Below are positions 39,094-49,108 of a stretch of 64,000 bases of DNA, piece by piece (within the stretch, counting starts at the first letter, position 1; each line of letters begins with the position of its first letter). Under the pieces are notes generated by a model. The model did not search any database. It was not told the origin of the DNA and saw only the letters and a list, made by a program, of their open reading frames with translations. The position numbers were made by a program, and so were the translations under genes. The stretch is from Bacteroidales bacterium (lineage in GTDB: Bacteria; Bacteroidota; Bacteroidia; Bacteroidales; UBA932), in assembly GCA_012839605.1 (NCBI GenBank), contig DUNA01000063.1, positions 1 through 64,000 of the forward strand. The letters run 5' to 3'.

Positions 39094-41457
39094 ATGAAGC
39101 GAATCCGTACCACTTTGCTCAGAAGTATTATTCTCCTTTTGGGACTGGCCGTGTGTCCGTTTACAAACTTGTATGCCCAAGATGCCTTTCAATGCTCGGG
39201 AAAAATTGTAGATGTTTCAACCGGGGAAGGGCTTCAAGGAGCTTTGGTGAAAGTTGTCAGTGATCAAGAATTTTGGACATTGACAGACGCCAAAGGGAGG
39301 TACTCTTTTCTTTTGCCGGCAGGAGACTTCCTGCTGGAAGCTTCTTATATAGGTTACAAAACAGAGCAGCACAACATCCGACTGGAAGAGGACAGGGAGT
39401 GTTTGTTTTTTTTAACTCCCTTGTCTTACCATTTACATGGTATTACCATTTTTGCAGAAAGTCCGGCACAGCGGCTTAGAAAGGCCGAAATGAGCATAGA
39501 GCGTATAGATGCAGAAATAGTCCAACGGGTACCTACTTTATTTGGTGAAACAGATTTGTTGAAGGTGGTTCAAATGCTCCCCGGCGTACAATCAGCTTCT
39601 GAAGGAAGTAGCGGTTTTATTGTGCGTGGAGGAAGTCCGGACCAGAACTTGATTCTGTTTGATAATACGGCTTTGTACAATGTATCCCATATGTTGGGAT
39701 TCTTTTCCATATTCAATACAGATGCCGTAAAAAACATGACCTTGTATAAGGGAGATATACCGGCTAAACACGGAGGAAGGTTGTCTTCTTTGTTAGAGGT
39801 AATTCCGGCTGACGGACAGGAACGCTTTTCATTAGATGGAGGGATTGGACTTATTTCCAGCAGGCTGACATTGAGCGGCCGCATAGGTTCGGATAACCTT
39901 ACGTATTTGTTGGCCGGAAGAAGGACGTATGCAGATATATTTCTTCCCTTGGCAAAGAATGAAATCATAAAAAGCACGGTACTCCATTTTTACGATCTCA
40001 ACGGACGCATGCGTTGGAAGATCAACAATAGGAATACGGTGCATTTGACTTTGTACAACGGCAAAGACAGGTTCAAGGTAACAGACATGGGTTTGCAGTT
40101 TGGCAATACGGCTGCCACACTCAATTGGAACCACTTCTTTTCTGATACCTTTTTCTTAAAAGTATTTACCACGTATACGCAGTACAACTACGATTTTAGC
40201 GGCAAAACACATGAAATGTCTATGGATTGGGTGTCGAAAGTAGAAGACGCCGGCCTGCGCATGGATTTTTCTTACGTGCCGTCTCACAACCATTTGTTTG
40301 AATTTGGGTATACGAGCAATTTCCAATGGTTTAAACCGGGAAAGGTGGTAGGTAGAAGCGAAATGAATTCAGGTCCTGCCATAGAGCAGGATATTACCAT
40401 GTCTCAAAGACAAGGCTTTGTCAATGTGATGTATTTTTCCAATGAACACAAGATTCCTGCTTTGCGGATCGAGGTGCGTTACGGATTGCGCTTTACACGC
40501 TTTGATAACGTAGGGCCTACCACGTTGTACAAAGTTGATGACAAATACAACTTGATAAACGAAGAAGGAGAAATCATCCCAAAAGGATTGTTTTTTCACC
40601 ACACATACGGTTGGGAGCCCAGGGCAGGTATTTCTTTTCTGGCGTTGCCCAATTTGTCTGTAAAAGCATCGTATTCCAGAACAAGTCAATACGTACATTT
40701 GCTCTCTTTTTCTTCTGCCGGGTCTCCTTTGGAGATTTGGATTCCGTCCGGTCCTTCCATTGCTCCACAGACTCAGCATCAAGTTTCGGCAGGTGTTTTT
40801 GCCACACTCTTTAACAGCCGCTATGAAGTATCAGCAGAAGCTTTTTATAAACATTTGGACAACGTACTTGATTTCAAAGAGCACCCCAATTTGTTGCTCT
40901 ACGACAAAATAGAAACGGAATTGCGTTTTGGAAAGGGCAAAGGGTACGGATTGGAGTTCTTGGTAAAGAAAAACGATGGAAAGATAAGCGGCTGGGTCAG
41001 CTATACGTGGTCCCGGGCTTTCAGGACTATACCGGGTGTAAATGAAGGAAATACATATAGAGCACCTACAGATAGACCGCATAACGTGAATGCTGTTTTG
41101 TTTTACGATATCACAAAACGGGTACAGGTGTCTCTCAATTGGATATACGCTACGGGGCAACCGCTCACGTTGCCGGAAGGAAGGTTCTGGTTTTTCAACG
41201 AACTGATTCCTGTCTATACAGAAAGAAACGCATACAGGTTGCCTGACTACCACAGGATGGACGCTTCTGTTACCATTCAATTGAACAGGCCGGGTAAGCG
41301 TCTGAATCATGCCATACACGCATCTGTTTACAATTTGTATGGAAGAAAAAATCCGTGGGCCGTAAATTACCGCATGCGTCCCACGGGAGAGCAATATTTG
41401 GAAATGACATACCTTTTTGGTGTTGTTCCATCTGTTACATGGAGTTTTAATTTTTAG
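39094..41457 (+). CDS. TonB-dependent receptor with N-terminal carboxypeptidase-regulatory-like domain
   Basis: Signal peptide; GKIVDVSTGEGLQGALVKV...LEASYIGYKTEQ; plug SSGFIVRGGSPDQNLILFDN; C-terminal beta-barrel. Confidence 0.93.
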   Translation: MKRIRTTLLRSIILLLGLAVCPFTNLYAQDAFQCSGKIVDVSTGEGLQGALVKVVSDQEFWTLTDAKGRYSFLLPAGDFLLEASYIGYKTEQHNIRLEEDRECLFFLTPLSYHLHGITIFAESPAQRLRKAEMSIERIDAEIVQRVPTLFGETDLLKVVQMLPGVQSASEGSSGFIVRGGSPDQNLILFDNTALYNVSHMLGFFSIFNTDAVKNMTLYKGDIPAKHGGRLSSLLEVIPADGQERFSLDGGIGLISSRLTLSGRIGSDNLTYLLAGRRTYADIFLPLAKNEIIKSTVLHFYDLNGRMRWKINNRNTVHLTLYNGKDRFKVTDMGLQFGNTAATLNWNHFFSDTFFLKVFTTYTQYNYDFSGKTHEMSMDWVSKVEDAGLRMDFSYVPSHNHLFEFGYTSNFQWFKPGKVVGRSEMNSGPAIEQDITMSQRQGFVNVMYFSNEHKIPALRIEVRYGLRFTRFDNVGPTTLYKVDDKYNLINEEGEIIPKGLFFHHTYGWEPRAGISFLALPNLSVKASYSRTSQYVHLLSFSSAGSPLEIWIPSGPSIAPQTQHQVSAGVFATLFNSRYEVSAEAFYKHLDNVLDFKEHPNLLLYDKIETELRFGKGKGYGLEFLVKKNDGKISGWVSYTWSRAFRTIPGVNEGNTYRAPTDRPHNVNAVLFYDITKRVQVSLNWIYATGQPLTLPEGRFWFFNELIPVYTERNAYRLPDYHRMDASVTIQLNRPGKRLNHAIHASVYNLYGRKNPWAVNYRMRPTGEQYLEMTYLFGVVPSVTWSFNF

Positions 41458-41459
41458 CT

Positions 41460-42344
41460 ATGCAACTTGTACAAAGAATCTCATGTGTTTTCATCTTGCT
41501 TGCAGCGTTGTTTACAAGCTGTACAGCTCCCATGGAATTGGAAAGCTTGGGGATGAAGCCGCATCTTGTGATAACAGGTGTGATTTCGACAGAGCCCGGG
41601 CAGCAAGCGATAGAAATATCGGCTACGGTTCCTTATTTTGGTTTGGCGTTGCCGGAAAACATACGGGCAGAAGAGGTACGCCTTGACGGAGAGCTGTTAC
41701 AATGGGACCCTTCAGGTATGTACGTAACAGACCGTACGTTTGCGGCGGAAGAAGGAAAAACGTACCTCTTGGAAGTTTGGATAGATTTTGATCATGACGG
41801 AGAAGTAGAATACTATTGGGCTACTACTACCGTACCATCTGTTCACAAGCTGGAAGCGCTTAGTTTGAGGTCTGTGATACCTTCTAGGAATGATGTGCCT
41901 TTTATCCTGATGGCCGGATTTTACGACACGCCGGGAGAAGACTATTACGGTGCAGCTCTTTGGATAAACGACATATTATACAGCAATCGTATTTTGAGGT
42001 ATTACGTACATTCGCTCAACAGCTATACTCAAGATGGCGAATACTTGCGGTATCCCATTCCGGAGTGGATTATTACAAAGTCTTTAGTTTGGGACAACCA
42101 GCAAACGTTTGATCTTTATGCCGGAGACGTGTTGACGGTAGAATTGCAGACTTTGAGCAAGGAATATTACGAATACCTACAACAGGCAAAAATTGAAAAG
42201 AACCAGCATTTTCCATTGTTTTCCGGTCCCAGAGGCAATGTGATAGGAAACATCCAGGGAGGGGCACTGGGTATCTTCGGATCTTGTGCCGGCAGTAGAA
42301 AATCTGTAGTACTGCCCGAATGTCCCGGATTGCCTAATAGATAA
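41460..42344 (+). CDS. DUF4249 family lipoprotein
   Basis: Lipobox FTSC; HLVITGVISTEPGQQAIEISATVPYF; downstream partner of a TonB receptor. Confidence 0.85.
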   Translation: MQLVQRISCVFILLAALFTSCTAPMELESLGMKPHLVITGVISTEPGQQAIEISATVPYFGLALPENIRAEEVRLDGELLQWDPSGMYVTDRTFAAEEGKTYLLEVWIDFDHDGEVEYYWATTTVPSVHKLEALSLRSVIPSRNDVPFILMAGFYDTPGEDYYGAALWINDILYSNRILRYYVHSLNSYTQDGEYLRYPIPEWIITKSLVWDNQQTFDLYAGDVLTVELQTLSKEYYEYLQQAKIEKNQHFPLFSGPRGNVIGNIQGGALGIFGSCAGSRKSVVLPECPGLPNR

Positions 42345-42345
42345 A

Positions 42346-42993
42346 TCAAAAATGTGGAAGGTATACCAATAGCGGTCCGTTGGTGAATTTTAAGTCTAAC
42401 GATGAGTCGGTACATGTGTTGAGGGTAGCCTTCCACCATGCGTCAAAAACGACATCTTCTACAGGATAAGCAATACCTTTTGCTTGTAGGTGCATAGTGG
42501 GGTTGAGTGCAAAAAAAGATACCGGCAAACCCGGCGAACAAGGGATTTCTATGGCCGTATAGCCATCCGGGGTGTGTGAACGGGTACTGTCTGAAAACAC
42601 GTAAAACACTCCGTAATCGGTTACCATACGGACGTTGTCCATCAGAAGTGCGTAAGAGCCCAACAGAGAAATATTGGCTAAGGTGTGGTCATCTCGCAAT
42701 CCGGTGGCTCCCAGAATGGTGATTTTCCGTATGCCTTGTTCGTGGGCATACGTCACGGCCTTTGTCAGGTCGTTTGTCTCTGTACATTTGTTTACGACCA
42801 ACCGGTCTTTGTATTTTTCTTGTAAGGATGTGGATAAAGAGTCCATATCTCCTACAATGACATGAGGTTCTTTGTCTATCAGGTTGTGTACCGCTCCGTC
42901 CGTACATATAAGCAGCTGAGTCGTGTGCAACAGTTGCAACGGGTAGGAATGGGTGGGGTAGGCACCTTGTGCCAAAATGACGGCTTCTTTCAT
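42346..42993 (-). CDS. Thiamine pyrophosphokinase
   Basis: LICTDGAVHNLID...VIVGDMDSL...ETNDLTKAVTYAHEQGIRKITILGATGLRDDHTLANI. Confidence 0.92.
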   Translation of the reverse strand: MKEAVILAQGAYPTHSYPLQLLHTTQLLICTDGAVHNLIDKEPHVIVGDMDSLSTSLQEKYKDRLVVNKCTETNDLTKAVTYAHEQGIRKITILGATGLRDDHTLANISLLGSYALLMDNVRMVTDYGVFYVFSDSTRSHTPDGYTAIEIPCSPGLPVSFFALNPTMHLQAKGIAYPVEDVVFDAWWKATLNTCTDSSLDLKFTNGPLLVYLPHF

Positions 42994-43001
42994 AACAGCA
43001 G

Positions 43002-43997
43002 TTATAACGAACTCTCAAACTTTATAAGTCCTTCTTCTCTGAATCCGGCCAAGAAAGCATCTACAGCCATTTTTTTCTTTCCGGGGAACTGCAGTTCCAA
43101 TATATGTACATAGCCGCTTTGGCAGGCTACTTTAAGGGTATTCTTATTTTGTATAAGTACTGTTCCCGGAGTATCTGTACAAGTTGTTTCTTCTGCTTGA
43201 GCGCGATAGATTTTTATGAAAAGTTCTGTAGTAGCTGCGTTTTTGTTGTCCTTTTGTTTGTTCCATACGGTAAAAGCACCGGGAACGGGGCTGAGTCCGC
43301 GTATGTGGTTGACGATATCTACCGGGTGCCGATTCCAGTTGATTCGGCACGTTTCCCTTGTAATCTTAGGGGCTGTTTTCAGGGGTGTGTCGCTAGGAAT
43401 GCGTTGAGGAACGGCCCGAAGTGTTTTGTTGCTCAATCCGTCTATGGTTTTTGCTATAAGCGGTCCCGCTGCTTTCATCATTTTGTCATGGAGGGTTCCT
43501 GCCGTATCCGACTCTTCAATGAGCAAACGTTCTTGCAACAGGATGTCTCCTGTATCTATTTGGTCATCAATGAAAAACGTAGTCAATCCCGTTTCTGTTT
43601 CTCCTTCCATAAGGGCGTGGTTAATGGGGGCCGCTCCTCTGTACATGGGCAACAGCGAGGCATGCAAATTGAAACATCCCATGGGTGGTATTTGCCAGAC
43701 TTCTTTGGGGAGCATTCTGAAAGCCACTACTACAAATAGTGCGGCGTTCCATTGGGAGAGCGTTTGAAGAAAGAGCGGATCTTTTAGCGATTCCGGTTGC
43801 AAAACGGGCAGGTTGTGTTCCAAGGCTGTTGTTTTAACTGCCGAGGCTTGCGCAGTCAAGCCTCTTCCGGATCGTCTGTCTGGGGCCGTTACTACGCCTA
43901 TTATAGGATACTTCATGGCCACCAGGGCCTGTAAGATCCCTGATGCAAAGGGGGGTGTCCCCATAAAAACGATGGAAGGTGTATTAGTTTTGGGCAC
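43002..43997 (-). CDS. fmt: Methionyl-tRNA formyltransferase
   Basis: IVFMGTPPFASGIL; NLHASLLPMYRGAAPINHALMEGETETGLTTFFID..DTGDIL. Confidence 0.97.
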   Translation of the reverse strand: MPKTNTPSIVFMGTPPFASGILQALVAMKYPIIGVVTAPDRRSGRGLTAQASAVKTTALEHNLPVLQPESLKDPLFLQTLSQWNAALFVVVAFRMLPKEVWQIPPMGCFNLHASLLPMYRGAAPINHALMEGETETGLTTFFIDDQIDTGDILLQERLLIEESDTAGTLHDKMMKAAGPLIAKTIDGLSNKTLRAVPQRIPSDTPLKTAPKITRETCRINWNRHPVDIVNHIRGLSPVPGAFTVWNKQKDNKNAATTELFIKIYRAQAEETTCTDTPGTVLIQNKNTLKVACQSGYVHILELQFPGKKKMAVDAFLAGFREEGLIKFESSL

Positions 43998-45423
43998 GTT
44001 TGATTTTATTCTTAAACTTTTTCAACAAAACAAGGTACGCATCTTTATTGAATAAGGCAGAGTCTGTGGTGGCTTTGTACGTCAGAAAAATACCTATGGG
44101 CAAAAGGACTAAAGCAGAAATAAACGTTCCCATAAGGGCCGATACAGACCCGTCTGTGGCCAATTTCTTTCCCGATATATCAATCACATAGTACACGACA
44201 AAGAAGAGCATAGACACAATGACAGGTGTGCCCAGACCGCCTTTACGTATGATGGCTCCCAGAGGGGCGCCTACAAAGAAGAAAATGAAACAGGCAAAGG
44301 CTACGGTGAATTTTCTGTACCATTCTACTTTTGTTCTGCGTAAAGGCAAATGGATTTGGAGTTCTTCTATCATGTAATTTTCCACTTGGTTACTCATTTG
44401 GTCTGTTTTGCCTATAGCCCTATTCAAAAGGTCAGGAAATTGGACCATTTCTTCCGGAACAGGCAAAGCATCTAAAGGAAAGTGCCCGTTAAATTCTGCT
44501 TTGTTGGCTGTGTCTATTTGACGTGCAAAAGCCAGGCCTCCCGCTACCAACATCCTTCTTTGGAATTGGGCAAGAGAAATGGAGTACAGAGAATCCAGAG
44601 AGTCGCGTCTGTGTCCCAGGCTGTGTAGGTTTTGCGCCATGACATCGCTTCCAAAGCGGTCTCCATCGCGTCTTTGAAAGGCGTAATTGGTCAATTCAAT
44701 AACGACATCTTGTTTGTCAAAAAGTACGTGTTGTATGGGAAAAGAAGTGTCTGCGATTGATTTTCTTTCCGTTTCCTCATAGCTTTCTCCGTTAAAAAGG
44801 GTGAAAATGATGTTTTTCTTGTCTTCTGTCAATCTGATGGTTCCGGAATCTGCCAAGGTCACGCTGGTGTTGCCTCTTCTGGAGGTGTGGTTGTATACCA
44901 TGATATCGTGCAACATATCAGTAGCGTTGTCGCGGCTGTCTACTCTAAGGCTGTAATTGTCAATTCCGTTATAGAAGATACCTGTGGGAATGCGGATTTC
45001 GTCTTTTGTACGTGAAATGTCGTCTCGCAGCGCAAAGATGTTTTTGTAAGCCAGAGGCATCAGGTCGTTGGCGGCAAAAAAGGCGGCTATGGAAATCACG
45101 AAAGACAAGATGATGAGCGGCCGCATGATGCGTAGAAGGGGAATACCGGCCGCTTTCATGGCCAGCAATTCGTTAAATTCTCCCATATTGCCCATGGTCA
45201 TAATAGAGGCCAAAAGAGTGGCCAACGGGAGCGCCAAGGGTATGACGGTGCAAGTGCCCCAAAATAGAAATTCTAAGATGACCCTCAAACCCAGTCCTTT
45301 TCCAACCAATTCGTCTATGTAAACCCATAGGAATTGTAGTACAAGTACAAAGAGTACTATAAAAATGGTCAGAAACAACGGACCCAAAAACGAGCGAATA
45401 AGAAAACGGTCAAATATTTTCAC
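43984..45423 (-). CDS. LptF/LptG-family permease (larger paralogue)
   Basis: MKIFDRFLIRSFLGPLFLTIFIVLFVLVLQFLW; FFVGAPLGAIIRKGGLGTPVIVSM. Confidence 0.9.
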   Translation of the reverse strand: MKIFDRFLIRSFLGPLFLTIFIVLFVLVLQFLWVYIDELVGKGLGLRVILEFLFWGTCTVIPLALPLATLLASIMTMGNMGEFNELLAMKAAGIPLLRIMRPLIILSFVISIAAFFAANDLMPLAYKNIFALRDDISRTKDEIRIPTGIFYNGIDNYSLRVDSRDNATDMLHDIMVYNHTSRRGNTSVTLADSGTIRLTEDKKNIIFTLFNGESYEETERKSIADTSFPIQHVLFDKQDVVIELTNYAFQRRDGDRFGSDVMAQNLHSLGHRRDSLDSLYSISLAQFQRRMLVAGGLAFARQIDTANKAEFNGHFPLDALPVPEEMVQFPDLLNRAIGKTDQMSNQVENYMIEELQIHLPLRRTKVEWYRKFTVAFACFIFFFVGAPLGAIIRKGGLGTPVIVSMLFFVVYYVIDISGKKLATDGSVSALMGTFISALVLLPIGIFLTYKATTDSALFNKDAYLVLLKKFKNKIKRAQN

Positions 45424-45434
45424 CGGTTGTTGTG

Positions 45435-48050
45435 TTAAGGGTTCTTCAAAGCATCAGCTATGGCGTCCAGGGCTGCTTGCAAGCCGTTTGTGTTTGTTCC
45501 GCCTGCTTGTGCGTAAAAAGGCTGTCCTCCGCCTCGGCCTTCAATATGGTGTGACGCATCACGGATAAGGGTTCCTGCATGAAAACCGGCGGTTGTCAGA
45601 TCTTTAGTCAAAGATACGGTCAGGCCGGCTTTGCCGTTGTGTTCGTAAGCAGCTGCAAAAGCCGTTTGTCCGGAATCGTCCTTACGGAAAGAAAAGGCCA
45701 GGTCTTTTATCATTTCCGGAGGGAAGGCACCCTTTACACTTACAAATTGGATGCCGTTCAAATCTTGCCGGTCTTCCCACAAGCTTTTGTGGAGGTCCAT
45801 GGATTGCTTGCGTCTGTTTTCTTCTGCTTCTTTTCGCAGTTGTTCGTTTTCTGCGATTGTTTTCTGCAACGCTCCCAACACATCTCCGGAGCTGTTCAAC
45901 AATTCTTTTACGCCTGCCAAAAGCGTTTCCATTTCTTCAACTCTTTCTTCTGCGGCTTGTCCCGTTATGGCTTCTACCCTTCGAACACCTGCGGCTATGG
46001 CTCCTTCACTGACTATTTTAAAGAGGCCTATATGTCCTGTACTTTCTACGTGGGTACCTCCGCAAAGTTCCATGGAATCTCCAAATTGAATGATACGTAC
46101 TTTGTCTCCGTATTTTTCACCAAACAGGGCTATGGCCCCAATGTCTTCCGCTTGTTTTTGTGTCAGGTCCTCCCGTGTTTCACGCAGCTTGTTGGTACGA
46201 ATCAGAGTATTGACCACACGTTCTATTTCTTTGATTTCTTCTGCAGACAAACGGTTGTAATGAGAAAAGTCAAAACGAAGCATATCCGGAGAAACGTGAG
46301 ATCCTTTTTGCTCAATATGGGTGCCTAGGACTTGGCGCAACGCATGGTGTAGCAGGTGTGTTGCCGTATGGTTTGCGGCAATGCGACGGCGTCTTTCATC
46401 ATCTACGACTGCATGGAATTCGCCGGCCGGGTCTTCCGGAAGGGTTGAGGATACGTGCAATATCAAGTTGTTTTCCTTGACCGTATCTACAATGCGTATT
46501 TTTTTGCCTTGTGCGTCTTCCAAGTATCCCGTATCGCCCGTTTGTCCTCCGCTTTCTGCATAGAAAGGGGTACGGTCCAAAACAATTTGCCAATAACTCT
46601 TGTTCTTGGTGCTGACTTTTCTGTAACGCAAGATATGTGTTTGCGATTGAGTTGTTTCGTATCCTAGAAAGACAGTCCGGCTGAAAGGGTGTACATCTAC
46701 CCAGTCGTCTTCTTTTGTTTGAGTGGCGCTACGTGCTCTGTCCTTTTGTTGCTGCAGGGCTTCTTCAAAAGCTTCTGTATCTACTGTCAAACCTTTTTCT
46801 TTTGCCATCAAAAGGGTTAAGTCCAAAGGGAAACCATATGTGTCGTATAATAGAAAGGCGCTTTTGCCGGGAAATGTTTTTTCAGGCGTATTGGCCGCAA
46901 ATTGGTCAAACAGTTGGATCCCTTTTTCCAACGTGCGCAAAAAGGCCTCTTCTTCTTGATAGATGATGTTGTGTATGAGTTTTTGATTCCTGGTCAATTC
47001 CGGAAAGGCTTCTCCCATTTCTTCCACAAGCGTAGGTACAAGGTGGCATAGAAAAGGCTCTTCAAAGCCCAAAAATGTATAGCCGTAGCGAACGGCACGA
47101 CGTAAAATCCTGCGGATAACGTAGCCGGCTCTTACGTTAGAAGGCAATTGTCCGTCTGCAATAGAAAAACAAATAGCTCTTAAGTGGTCTGCTATTACTC
47201 GTAACGCGATGTCTGTTTTCTCATCTGTTCCATACGTTTTGCCGGAAAGTTTGCTTACGGCTCCAATCAGGTTTTGGAACAAATCCGTATCGTAGGTGCT
47301 TTGTTTTCCTTGGATGACCATGCTCAGCCGCTCCAGTCCCATTCCTGTGTCTACGTGGTATTGCGGAAGGGGTTCCAGAGAACCGTCTGCTTTTCTATTG
47401 TATTGAATGAAGACGAGGTTCCAGATTTCTACCACAAGCGGGTGGTCCTTGTTTACAAGAGCCGCTCCCGGCAAGGCTTCCCGCTCCTTGTTTGACCGCA
47501 AATCAATATGGATTTCGCTGCACGGACCGCAGGGGCCGGTTTCACCCATTTCCCAAAAGTTGTCTTTTTTATTTCCATTTAAGATGCGCTCCTTGGGGAG
47601 CAAAGCTTCCCAATACGTTCTTGATTCTTTGTCTTCTTCCAGGTCGTCTGCTGAATCCCCCTCAAAAACAGTAGCATACAGCCTGCTTGGGTCCATATTG
47701 AAACCTTCTACCAACAGTTCCCATGCCCAGGCAATGGCTTCTTTTTTGAAGTAGTCGCCAAAGCTCCAGTTGCCCAACATTTCAAACATGGTGTGGTGGT
47801 ACGTATCGTGACCCACTTCTTCCAGGTCGTTGTGCTTACCGCTTACACGAAGGCATTTCTGCGAATTGGCTACCCGTTTGTAGGCGGCCGGTTCGTTGCC
47901 CAAGAACCAGTCTTTAAATTGGTTCATTCCTGCGTTTGTAAATAAGAGAGTCGGGTCGTTTTTCACTACCATAGACGCCGAAGGCACAAGGGTATGTCCC
48001 TTTTCTTCAAAGAAGTCTAGAAATGTTTTTCGTATATTGCTAAAGGTCAT
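45435..48050 (-). CDS. alaS: Alanyl-tRNA synthetase
   Basis: IRKTFLDFFEEKGHTLVPSASMV; HHTMFEMLGNWSFGDYFKKEAI; NHTATHLLHHALR; ELCGGTHVESTG. Confidence 0.98.
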   Translation of the reverse strand: MTFSNIRKTFLDFFEEKGHTLVPSASMVVKNDPTLLFTNAGMNQFKDWFLGNEPAAYKRVANSQKCLRVSGKHNDLEEVGHDTYHHTMFEMLGNWSFGDYFKKEAIAWAWELLVEGFNMDPSRLYATVFEGDSADDLEEDKESRTYWEALLPKERILNGNKKDNFWEMGETGPCGPCSEIHIDLRSNKEREALPGAALVNKDHPLVVEIWNLVFIQYNRKADGSLEPLPQYHVDTGMGLERLSMVIQGKQSTYDTDLFQNLIGAVSKLSGKTYGTDEKTDIALRVIADHLRAICFSIADGQLPSNVRAGYVIRRILRRAVRYGYTFLGFEEPFLCHLVPTLVEEMGEAFPELTRNQKLIHNIIYQEEEAFLRTLEKGIQLFDQFAANTPEKTFPGKSAFLLYDTYGFPLDLTLLMAKEKGLTVDTEAFEEALQQQKDRARSATQTKEDDWVDVHPFSRTVFLGYETTQSQTHILRYRKVSTKNKSYWQIVLDRTPFYAESGGQTGDTGYLEDAQGKKIRIVDTVKENNLILHVSSTLPEDPAGEFHAVVDDERRRRIAANHTATHLLHHALRQVLGTHIEQKGSHVSPDMLRFDFSHYNRLSAEEIKEIERVVNTLIRTNKLRETREDLTQKQAEDIGAIALFGEKYGDKVRIIQFGDSMELCGGTHVESTGHIGLFKIVSEGAIAAGVRRVEAITGQAAEERVEEMETLLAGVKELLNSSGDVLGALQKTIAENEQLRKEAEENRRKQSMDLHKSLWEDRQDLNGIQFVSVKGAFPPEMIKDLAFSFRKDDSGQTAFAAAYEHNGKAGLTVSLTKDLTTAGFHAGTLIRDASHHIEGRGGGQPFYAQAGGTNTNGLQAALDAIADALKNP

Positions 48051-48133
48051 AGTCACACTATTTAACACGCAAAGATACCGTTTTTTACTAAAAATAATTA
48101 TCTTTGTATGTTAATAACATGTTAACAAGAGGG

Positions 48134-49099
48134 ATGGCAGCAAAGAGAAAATACAAGTACAACCCAAAGACGTTGTCTTTTGAGCTTCAAAAGCCCGGTT
48201 GGCGTTTGTATTTGATACGGATACTCGTTGTTCTTCCTGTGAGTATTATGGTAGCCTTGGGGTATTATATGCTCTATACGGAAGCATTCAAATTGAAAAC
48301 GCCCAGAACTATTCGCTTGGAACGTGAATACAAGGTGGCTAAATCCAATTTGGAGTTGCTGACCAAACAACTGGAACGTTCAGAAAAGAAGTTGGAACAC
48401 TTGCAAGTGCGGGACAACAACATTTACAGGAACATGTTTGGGATGGAACAGATTCCGCCGGAGGTGAGAGATGCCGGTTTTGGCGGGTCCAATCGGTATC
48501 CACATCTGGAGTATTCTGAAAATGCAGACTTCCTGACTTCTATAGCACTCAGGTTTGATAAAATCATAAAGAAAGCCTTTATTCAATCAAAATCTTTTGA
48601 TGATGTGGAACGCGTGGCAGGACAAGCCGGAGAAGTGGCCAAATGCATTCCGTCCATACTTCCCCTTCCGGAAGACACGAAAAACTTCAGGTGGTCGGGA
48701 GCGTTCGGGTACAGAATTGATCCCGTGTATGGAGGTATTCGTATGCATGAAGGCATAGACCTGACAGGAGCAATGAATTCTCCCGTATACGCTACAGGAG
48801 ACGGGAAAATTGAAGCCATCAAGTATGAGTACAACGGCTACGGCCGTTATATTTTGATAGACCATGGGTTCGGGTATAAAACACGTTATGCACACTTGAA
48901 TAAAGCCCTTGTTTACGAAGGGCAATTGGTAAAACGTGGTGAATGCATAGGTCAGTTGGGATCAACCGGAAAATCTACCGGTCCACATGTGCATTATGAA
49001 GTAATTTATATGGGACGTCCTGTAAACCCGTATAATTATTTTAACAACAATATTGCTTCAGACGATTACCATGCGGTGATCCTGGGAGGTCGCCAATAA
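48134..49099 (+). CDS. M23 family metallopeptidase
   Basis: TM plus coiled coil; HEGIDL and HVHYEV zinc motifs intact. Start could instead be the ATG at 48119. Confidence 0.9.
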   Translation: MAAKRKYKYNPKTLSFELQKPGWRLYLIRILVVLPVSIMVALGYYMLYTEAFKLKTPRTIRLEREYKVAKSNLELLTKQLERSEKKLEHLQVRDNNIYRNMFGMEQIPPEVRDAGFGGSNRYPHLEYSENADFLTSIALRFDKIIKKAFIQSKSFDDVERVAGQAGEVAKCIPSILPLPEDTKNFRWSGAFGYRIDPVYGGIRMHEGIDLTGAMNSPVYATGDGKIEAIKYEYNGYGRYILIDHGFGYKTRYAHLNKALVYEGQLVKRGECIGQLGSTGKSTGPHVHYEVIYMGRPVNPYNYFNNNIASDDYHAVILGGRQ

Positions 49100-49108
49100 T
49101 TACTAAAT

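Noticed and set aside
45579-46328. 249-aa plus-strand ORF opposite alaS
   Set aside because: Antisense shadow of alaS; Cys/Phe-rich, no domain.
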